A DNA stretch of 64,000 bases, taken from contig DATAFF010000155.1 in NCBI GenBank assembly GCA_036257595.1, positions 27,000 to 90,999 of the forward strand, given 5' to 3'. The first letter of the stretch is position 1. The number at the start of each line of letters is the position of its first letter. The notes beneath the pieces are model-generated. The model was not told where the DNA came from and did no database searches. It saw only the letters and a list, made by a program, of their open reading frames with translations. This document shows, piece after piece, positions 58,193 through 64,000 of the stretch. This DNA is from DATAFF01 sp036257595. GTDB taxonomy: Bacteria; Pseudomonadota; Alphaproteobacteria; Rhizobiales; Aestuariivirgaceae. Both the position numbers and the translations under genes were made by a program.

Positions 58193-59859
58193 TCATAATC
58201 GCGCCGGGCGGCTCCCGGCGAGATCACGCCGGCCTCGAGATCGGCCCTGACGCGCTCGCGCTCGCGCCGCCGCGGCTCACCGAAGCCGCCGCCGCCCGGC
58301 AGCTCGAGGACCACGCTGTCGCCCGGCGGAATGGCATGGAGCCCCTTGTCGGGCAGCGCCTCGCCGGAGCCGCGCCGGGCCGCGCCATTGCGACCGGGCC
58401 GGCCGCCATGGCGTCCCTGGGCCGGATTGCGCAGCCGGTCGAAGGTGGCGGCCGAGATCAGGAACGGCGCGGCCTCGCGGCTCGCAATCTCGATCACCTG
58501 CGACAGGCCGCCGCGAAACTCGCCGGCACCGCCCGAGTCGGCGAGATATTGCTTGCGCTTGAACCAGAGCGGGCACTGCGCCTCGGTCACCTCGACCGGG
58601 ATGGTGCCGATGCCTGAGGGGAAGGCCGTGGTCGCGAGCCCGTCCTTGCCGGGCCGCCCGCCAATGCCGCCAAGACCGATATTGGTGACCTGGAACACCT
58701 TGGCGCCGGCGGTCTCCTCCGGCGGGACCTTGCCATGGGCCGAGCTCAGGGCGAGGATCCAGATCGAGCCGGCGCTTTCGGCCTGAACCTTGCCGGGCAG
58801 CGCCTGCGCCAGGCAGCCGAACACCGCATCGGCCAGCATCTGGCCGATCACATGGCGCCCGGTCACCGGGCTTGGCCGCACCGGATCGACGCAGGTGCCG
58901 GGCTCGGTGACGAGGTCGAAGCAGGAGAGCGAGCCGGCATTGTTCGGCACATGCGGCGCGATGATCGCCTTCAGGCCGAACACCGAATAGGCATGGGTGT
59001 AGGTGCGCGGGCTGTTGATGCCGTAGATCGAGGCGGGCGAGGAGCCGGTGAAGTCGATGACCGTCGACTCCTTATCGATGACGAGCCGAGCCTTCAGCAG
59101 GATCGGCCGCTCATAGCCATCGAGCGGCATCTCATAGGACCAGGTGCCATTGGGAAGGCCGCGAATGGCCTCGCGGGTCGCCGCGACCGAGCGCTCGATA
59201 ATGTGGTCGGCCAGGGCATCGATCGATGTGAGGGCGAACTCCTCCATCATCGCGATGAGCCGCCTTGCACCGGTGTCGTTGGCGCTGACCAGCGACAGGA
59301 TATCGCCGCGCACCTCGACCGGGTTGCGCGAATTGGCGAGGATGATCGACAGGAGCTCCTCGTTGAGGACGCCGGCCTTTCTGAGCTTGAGGTGCGGGAT
59401 GAGGGTGCCTTCCTCGAACACCGAATTGCCCTCGGCCGACAGGCCGACACCGCCGACATCGATGACATGGCAGGTCGAGGCGAAAATCGCGACCGGCGTC
59501 GATCCGAGGAACACCGGCGTCATCACCACATAGTCGAACAGATGGCCGGTGCCGAGCCACGGATCGTTGGTGATGTAGACGTCGCCCGGCTGCATTGTGT
59601 CGACCGGGTACCAGGTGAAGAAATGCTTCACCGCCGAAGCCATGGTGTTGATATGACCGGGTGTCCCGGTCATCGCCTGCGCCAACATGCGGCCGCGCGT
59701 GTCGTAGACGCCGGCCGACAGGTCGCCGGCCTCGCGGGTGATCGCGCCAAAGGCCGTCCGGAGCAGCGATTGCGCCTGCTCCTCGACGACGGCGATGAGC
59801 CGGTTCCACATCACCTGGGTGCGGATGGCCTGGAGAGCATCGGCAGACATGGTCGTCAC
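58180..59859 (-). CDS. Hydantoinase B/oxoprolinase family protein
   Basis: The 559-residue protein matches the HyuB/acetone-carboxylase alpha-like family: IRTQVMWNRLIAVVEEQAQSLLRTAFGAITREAGDLSAGVYD at the start, GTPGHINTMASAVKHF, DVYITNDPWLGTGHLFDYVV, TEPGTCVDPVRPSPVTGRHVIGQMLADAV and the ending VVLELPGGGGFGEPRRRERE. It works with the HyuA-type partner encoded just upstream in an ATP-dependent opening of a five-membered cyclic amide such as 5-oxoproline or a hydantoin. The start overlaps the hyuA stop in ATGA. Confidence 0.92.
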   Translation of the reverse strand: MTTMSADALQAIRTQVMWNRLIAVVEEQAQSLLRTAFGAITREAGDLSAGVYDTRGRMLAQAMTGTPGHINTMASAVKHFFTWYPVDTMQPGDVYITNDPWLGTGHLFDYVVMTPVFLGSTPVAIFASTCHVIDVGGVGLSAEGNSVFEEGTLIPHLKLRKAGVLNEELLSIILANSRNPVEVRGDILSLVSANDTGARRLIAMMEEFALTSIDALADHIIERSVAATREAIRGLPNGTWSYEMPLDGYERPILLKARLVIDKESTVIDFTGSSPASIYGINSPRTYTHAYSVFGLKAIIAPHVPNNAGSLSCFDLVTEPGTCVDPVRPSPVTGRHVIGQMLADAVFGCLAQALPGKVQAESAGSIWILALSSAHGKVPPEETAGAKVFQVTNIGLGGIGGRPGKDGLATTAFPSGIGTIPVEVTEAQCPLWFKRKQYLADSGGAGEFRGGLSQVIEIASREAAPFLISAATFDRLRNPAQGRHGGRPGRNGAARRGSGEALPDKGLHAIPPGDSVVLELPGGGGFGEPRRRERERVRADLEAGVISPGAARRDYDWPA

Positions 59860-61937
59860 TTCCTGTTGAGAACGATATAGCCGAGAGCATCGATGACGGC
59901 GCGGAACCCGGCACCGACCACGGTCGAGGTCTCGTCCTCGGCGATGATGGCCGGACCATCGACGACGCTGCCGGGCCCGAGATCAAAGCGCCAATAGAGC
60001 GGCGTCGCCGTCGCGGTGCCGAGCGCCGGATCGAAGGTGTCGCGAGTCCCCCGCGGCTCGGCCGGGCGCCCTGCCGGCACGCTGCCGGCGCGGGCGACCT
60101 GGCGCGGCGGCGATGAGACGGTGACCGACCAGGTCACCGCTTCCGCCTCCATCCCTGCGATGGTGAGGCCATAGATCAACTGATAAAGCCGCTCGAACTC
60201 GGCCTTGAGCCAGGCGCCGTCCGCAGGCGTCAGCCGGCGCGCCGGCAGCGCGACCTGGATTTCGTGGCCCTGGCCGACATAGCGGCAATCGGCAATGCGG
60301 CTGACCACCGGCTCTTCGCCGGCAAGCGCCGGAGCCACGATCGCGGTCGCGTGGCGCTCCATGTCCTCGAGCATGTCGTTGGCACGGCTCGCATCGAACG
60401 TCTTGAGACGGAGCGCGGCACTTCTGGTGATCTCATAGGCGATCGGCGCCTTGAGGAAGCCGATGGCCGAACCGACGCCGGCGCCGCTCGGCACCACGAT
60501 CTCGTTGATCCCGAGCTTGTCGGCCAGCCGGCAGGCATGGAGCGGCGCACCGCCGCCGAATGCCACCATGGCGCAGGAAGAGATGTCCTTGCCGCGCTCG
60601 ATGGCATGGACGCGGGCGGCATTGGCCATGTTCTCCTCGACGATCTCCGCCACGCCGGCGGCGGCCCAGGGACCGGAGATCCGCAAAGGCTTGCCGACAT
60701 GCGAATTCAGGGCCCGCTCGGCCGCGCCCGTGTCGAGCGGGATCTTGCCGCCGGCAAAATGGGCAGGATCGATCTTGCCCAGCACGACATTGGCGTCGGT
60801 GACGGTCGGCTCCTCGCCACCCCTTCCATAACAGGCGGGACCCGGCATCGAGCCGGCGCTGTCGGGACCGACGACGATCCGGTTGAGCTTGTCGACGCGG
60901 GCGATCGATCCACCGCCGGCGCCGATCTCGACCATCTCGATGACCGGGACGCGCACCGGCAGGCCGGAACCACGCATGTCGCGATAGGCCCTTGCGATCT
61001 CGAACTTGCGGGCGCGATCGGGCTCGCCGTCGCTCAGCAGGCAAATCTTCGCGGTGGTGCCGCCCATGTCGAAGGAGAAGACCTCGGCCAGGCCGCATTC
61101 GCGGGCAATGTCGCTCGCCAGGATCGCGCCGCCGGCGGGACCCGACTCGACCAGCCGGATGGGAAAGCGCGCGGCGGTCTCGAGCGTCGTCAGCCCGCCG
61201 CCCGACATCATCAGGAAGAGCGGCGCATCGAGGCCGCGGCGATTGAGCTCGGATGCCAGGCGCTTGAGGTAACCCGACATCAGCGGCCGCACATAGGCAT
61301 TGGCGACGGTCGTCGAGAAGCGCTCATATTCGCGGATCTCGGGCGCGACCTCGCTCGACAGGCAGATGGTGACGCTATCGTGGAGCAGCGGGCGCAGCAG
61401 ATCGCGCACCCGCCGCTCATGCCGGTCATGGGCATAGGCATGGAGCAGGCAAATGGCGACCGCTCCGACCTGATCGGCGTGCAGCCTTTGCCCGATCGCC
61501 GCCACCGCACCCTCGTCGAGCGGCATCAGCACATCGCCATCGGCCGACAGCCGCTCGCGAATGGTGTAGCGCCGGATGCGCGGGACGAGCGGTTCCGGCC
61601 GGTCGATCATCAGGTCGTAGTGGTCGAACCGCTTCTCATAGCCCTGCTCGATGATGTCGCGAAACCCTTCGGTGGTGATCATCGCCGTGCGTGCGCCCTT
61701 GCGCTCGATCAGGGCGTTGGTTGCGAGCGTCGTGCCATGGATCAGCACGCCGACATCGGCGAGCTTTACCGATCCTTGCGCGAGCACTGCCTCGATGCCG
61801 TCGAGCACGCCCCGCTCCGGTGCATCGGACGTGGTGAGAACCTTGCCGCTCATCCGCTTGCCGGCGATGTCCAGCACGATGTCGGTGAAGGTGCCGCCGA
61901 TATCGGCCGCGAGCTTGATGTCAGAACGTCCCGCCAT
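59856..61937 (-). CDS. Hydantoinase A/oxoprolinase family protein
   Basis: A 693-residue ATP-binding subunit of the HyuA family: KLAADIGGTFTDIVLDIAG as the first phosphate loop, LIHGTTLATNALIERKGARTAMITTEGFRDIIEQGYEKRFDHYDL, FSFDMGGTTAKICLL as second phosphate loop, and ALVGRGGEEPTVTDAN-like features near residue 370. It hydrolyses ATP to drive opening of cyclic amides together with HyuB. As the first gene of the operon hyuA-hyuB-SDR, it lies nine bases after the GtrA-like gene on the same strand. Substrate specificity (oxoproline, hydantoin or caprolactam) is not clear. Confidence 0.92.
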   Translation of the reverse strand: MAGRSDIKLAADIGGTFTDIVLDIAGKRMSGKVLTTSDAPERGVLDGIEAVLAQGSVKLADVGVLIHGTTLATNALIERKGARTAMITTEGFRDIIEQGYEKRFDHYDLMIDRPEPLVPRIRRYTIRERLSADGDVLMPLDEGAVAAIGQRLHADQVGAVAICLLHAYAHDRHERRVRDLLRPLLHDSVTICLSSEVAPEIREYERFSTTVANAYVRPLMSGYLKRLASELNRRGLDAPLFLMMSGGGLTTLETAARFPIRLVESGPAGGAILASDIARECGLAEVFSFDMGGTTAKICLLSDGEPDRARKFEIARAYRDMRGSGLPVRVPVIEMVEIGAGGGSIARVDKLNRIVVGPDSAGSMPGPACYGRGGEEPTVTDANVVLGKIDPAHFAGGKIPLDTGAAERALNSHVGKPLRISGPWAAAGVAEIVEENMANAARVHAIERGKDISSCAMVAFGGGAPLHACRLADKLGINEIVVPSGAGVGSAIGFLKAPIAYEITRSAALRLKTFDASRANDMLEDMERHATAIVAPALAGEEPVVSRIADCRYVGQGHEIQVALPARRLTPADGAWLKAEFERLYQLIYGLTIAGMEAEAVTWSVTVSSPPRQVARAGSVPAGRPAEPRGTRDTFDPALGTATATPLYWRFDLGPGSVVDGPAIIAEDETSTVVGAGFRAVIDALGYIVLNRK

Positions 61938-61946
61938 GAGCGCTCC

Positions 61947-62384
61947 TCATCCCGGGACCTCGCCGCCGCCGAAGCGCTTCAACCGGGCATGGAACACGAA
62001 ATGCGAGGCGATGTAGTTAAACGCCACGCCGACCAGGATCGCCAGCCCCTTGGCAGGCAGAACTGGCATGACCAGGGCCGCGAGCGTGACCGTGACCGTG
62101 GTGACCGCCAAGCCGAGCAGCCCGCCGACAACGAAGCCGCCATAGGTCACATGATCGACGAGCTCCCGCCAGGGACGCTTGAAGGTCCAGACCCCGTTCA
62201 GCACGTAGGATTGCTGAACCGCGACCACCCAGGCCAGGATGTTGGCGAGCCATACCGGCAGCCCGGCGACAAGGGCCAGAAGGAGAAAGACGGCGGTGTC
62301 GAGCGCGAGGGAGAGCAACCCCACCACGCCGAACCTGACCATGAAACGCCAATGGCGGGCTGGTGCGGTCATAGGCCCTGTCAT
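61947..62384 (-). CDS. GtrA-like family membrane protein
   Basis: The 145-residue protein has four transmembrane helices in the GtrA/DPMS1 pattern: FMVRFGVVGLLSLALDTAVFLLLALVA, LANILAWVVAVQQSYVLNGVWTFKR with the conserved N-x-x-WTF motif, GGLLGLAVTTVTVTLAALV, and ILVGVAFNYIASHFVFHAR. Such proteins are thought to move polyprenyl-phosphate sugars or to help cell-surface polysaccharide synthesis. Start 62384 or 62372 are both possible. There is no glycan gene beside it, so its role here is unknown. Confidence 0.88.
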   Translation of the reverse strand: MTGPMTAPARHWRFMVRFGVVGLLSLALDTAVFLLLALVAGLPVWLANILAWVVAVQQSYVLNGVWTFKRPWRELVDHVTYGGFVVGGLLGLAVTTVTVTLAALVMPVLPAKGLAILVGVAFNYIASHFVFHARLKRFGGGEVPG

Positions 62385-62450
62385 AGCGCACCGAGAAGCG
62401 CCTTTCAGCAGGCATTAGGCATAGGCAGTGAATGGTGCCTTCCCGACCGC

Positions 62451-63218
62451 CTACTGCCGGCTGCCCGGTCGCGGAACGCCATAGAGCCGGCGCACCGCCT
62501 CGATATCGCCGTCCTGGAGCGCCCTGACCTTCTCGTCATAGCGATAACCCATCACCCCGCCGGATGCTCCGGGATGATCGAGGCCGATCGTGTGTCCGAT
62601 CTCGTGGAGAAAGGTGAAATAGAGGTCATAGACCTCGAGGTTGCCGTCATAGCCGACCTTCCAGGCCCGCTCCGGATTGAGGCAGATGAGGGATTGCCGG
62701 ATCGACTTGACCGACCGGGACTCGGCGACCGAAAGCCCGCCGCCCTGGCGCGCCGACGGGCTCAGCGCCTTGGCGGCGACGCTGCGCTCCGGCACATCGC
62801 CGGGGCTGTCATAGGCCACGCTGGAATAGGCCCGGCCGGTGGGAATGGCCTGCGCCCCGATCACGATATCGGCCTTCCTTGGATCATCGACCATGCGGAA
62901 GCTGATGTCGGCCGCCGCCGACCAGGTGTCGAAGGCGCGGCGGAGCTCCCCCATGGCAATGGCGGCATCGCCAGGCCCCTGCGCCAGATGCGGCGCGAAG
63001 GGCACCATGGAGCGGCAATTAAGCGCGTCAGGAAAGTGCGAGGCCTTATCGAGCAGCGCCCAGGTGATCTGTGCCCCCTGGCCAAGGGTCGGATCGCCCC
63101 ATTTGACGAGATTGCCGTTCAACCGCAATAGCCGAAAATCGGCGGCAAAGCCCGCGGAGGCGCAAACCGCAGAGAGGACCATGGCGGCGCACAAAGCCAC
63201 CCACCGCTTGGCTGTCAA
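62451..63218 (-). CDS. Secreted matrixin-type zinc metalloprotease
   Basis: The 255-residue protein starts with a clear signal peptide (RWVALCAAMVLSAVCASAGFAA). The mature part has the metzincin zinc motif LHEIGHTIGLDH at about residue 205-216, followed by the Met-turn GGVMGYRY, as in matrixins (MMP-like). ALQDGDIEAVRRLYG after it is the typical end of the catalytic domain. Upstream there is no evident pro-domain cysteine switch, although Cys residues occur (LNCRSM and LICLNPE) and may form a disulfide. It should act in the periplasm or outside the cell. Confidence 0.9.
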   Translation of the reverse strand: MTAKRWVALCAAMVLSAVCASAGFAADFRLLRLNGNLVKWGDPTLGQGAQITWALLDKASHFPDALNCRSMVPFAPHLAQGPGDAAIAMGELRRAFDTWSAAADISFRMVDDPRKADIVIGAQAIPTGRAYSSVAYDSPGDVPERSVAAKALSPSARQGGGLSVAESRSVKSIRQSLICLNPERAWKVGYDGNLEVYDLYFTFLHEIGHTIGLDHPGASGGVMGYRYDEKVRALQDGDIEAVRRLYGVPRPGSRQ

Positions 63219-63353
63219 TCGAGCGCCCCCCTCCTCAAGGAATCGAAAGCGGACACCATAGAGGCTAAGGCGGCAGCGAAGTGGCCGTCAGCAGGCCGTG
63301 CTGCAGAATGGAAGCGGCAGATTGCCGCAGGATGGAACCAAACGCCGACATCT

Positions 63354-63806
63354 TCAACGATAGGGCCAGCAGATGCCGGCGACGATGACGATCACACCTA
63401 CGCCCATCAGGCTACCGCCCGTCGCAAAGGCCGCCGTCGCGGACTCGACTTCGAGCATGGCGACCATCCCAGCCACAGTTGTAACGAAACCGCCGATAAT
63501 GCAGCTCGCCTTGACAACCAAGCCGGAGGGCAGCGGACAGTTTTGGGCAGTCGGCGGCGCCTCCGGTTCCGGTTTGACAAATTCGACCACCCGCGGCAGT
63601 GGCTTCGCTCCCGGCGGCCTGTCAATGTCCCCAGTCGGTTTGACAAATTCGAAATTCGGTAGCGGCGGGTCATATTCGATGTGCCGGTAATAAACCGGAT
63701 CTTTGGTCGAAGGGTGCTCGGTGGCCAGTTCCTCTGGGCCTTTGCTCGGCAAGGGCGCGGGATCCCCGCGCAATGGGGGAGAATAAGATATGCCTACTTG
63801 ATCCAT
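63354..63806 (-). CDS. Small membrane protein with Pro-rich N-terminal region, unknown function
   Basis: A 150-residue protein of no known family. Residues 1-85 are proline-rich and include two copies of an EFVKP unit: NFEFVKPTGDIDRPPGAKPLP and RVVEFVKPEPEAPP. Two hydrophobic helices follow (SCIIGGFVTTVAGMVAMLEV and GGSLMGVGVIVIVAGICW), with the C-terminus just after the second. This suggests an inner-membrane hairpin with a flexible N-terminal tail. It stands alone with 135 bases to the matrixin gene and 83 to the fragment at the right edge. Confidence 0.6.
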   Translation of the reverse strand: MDQVGISYSPPLRGDPAPLPSKGPEELATEHPSTKDPVYYRHIEYDPPLPNFEFVKPTGDIDRPPGAKPLPRVVEFVKPEPEAPPTAQNCPLPSGLVVKASCIIGGFVTTVAGMVAMLEVESATAAFATGGSLMGVGVIVIVAGICWPYR

Positions 63807-63889
63807 AGTGGTTCCCTGTTCCTGGCCGCTCGATAGGCGAGACGATCCAGGATTGCAACAGAGAAATGCTAATCAACTGATGAGCGTGT

Positions 63890-64000
63890 TTAAAGAAAGC
63901 CGAGCCGCCTGAGATCCGACAGATCGAGGCCGAAGAACTGTTGGCGGATCGCCGGCAGCACCTGATTGAGGAAGGTCAGAAGCCGCAGGAGCTCGGACTC
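63890..64000 (-). CDS. C-terminal fragment of an unidentified protein
   Basis: The minus-strand frame is open from the right edge to TAA at 63892-63890 and shows the last 36 residues, ending with AIRQQFFGLDLSDLRRLGFL. The composition is protein-like and helical, with no recognisable family. The start and the rest of the gene lie outside the window. Confidence 0.5.
   Translation of the reverse strand, partial: ESELLRLLTFLNQVLPAIRQQFFGLDLSDLRRLGFL

Noticed and set aside
60264..63131. Plus-strand open frame of 955 codons across hyuA, the GtrA-like gene and the matrixin gene
   Set aside because: It runs antisense through three well-supported genes, is rich in Arg/Gly/Asp typical of a complementary frame, and has no recognisable domain.

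Overview
The window is a gene-dense, GC-rich stretch with many 1-4 base stop/start overlaps. Its gene content points to an alphaproteobacterium, most likely of the Hyphomicrobiales: several ABC importers, a molybdenum hydroxylase, hydantoinase genes, betaine-lipid genes, the prkA-yeaH-spoVR trio and a RIME-like palindromic repeat. No tRNA, rRNA, CRISPR array, transposase or phage gene was seen. Both edges cut a minus-strand gene.

Left part (1-17504). After the start of a carboxymuconolactone-decarboxylase-like gene come murQ, a secreted single-Cache protein and a metallo-beta-lactamase-fold hydrolase. Then follows a complete bacterial microcompartment (BMC) locus of the aminoacetone / 1-amino-2-propanol (RMM, AAUM) type. 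It holds two tandem-BMC shell proteins, a BMC-H hexamer, a BMC-P vertex protein, a 142-residue protein of unknown role, a CoA-acylating aldehyde dehydrogenase with a C-terminal encapsulation helix, a class III aminotransferase-fold phospho-lyase, an aminoalcohol kinase, an AraC-type regulator, an amino-alcohol dehydrogenase and a Pot-type importer. Next to it lies a coenzyme-B12 diol dehydratase with fused large and medium subunits plus a small subunit. Both routes would make propionaldehyde for the same aldehyde dehydrogenase. A symmetric set of four TTGACA elements with 21-bp periodicity sits in the divergent promoter, and a related 21-bp direct repeat precedes the importer; together they suggest one AraC regulon.

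Middle part (17652-46683). This holds a polysaccharide deacetylase, a Bax-inhibitor-1-like membrane protein, and a MarR/GST pair with two palindromic operators. A frameshifted DUF985 cupin ends a nine-gene minus-strand array: a nitrate/taurine-type ABC importer, an amidase, a class III adenylate cyclase with TPRs, and a three-subunit molybdenum hydroxylase. A patch of acyl-CoA genes follows (thioesterase, enoyl-CoA hydratase, CoA ligase) with exporters and a haloacid dehalogenase. Then comes a sugar or polyol operon (SDR, ABC importer, SgcQ/BtpA protein, FGGY kinase) closed by a clear terminator and faced by an enolase-superfamily dehydratase.

Right part (46829-64000). A DUF502 membrane protein is followed by prkA-yeaH-spoVR, a RIME-like repeat and an orphan ectoine synthase gene. 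Next is a compact phosphate-starvation lipid-remodelling cluster: plcP-type phospholipase C, overlapping glycolipid glycosyltransferase, and convergent btaB-btaA for betaine lipids. Candidate Pho boxes lie upstream of both plcP and btaA. The window ends with an SDR, hydantoinase/oxoprolinase genes, a GtrA-like protein, a secreted matrixin-type metalloprotease, a two-helix membrane protein of unknown function and a gene fragment.
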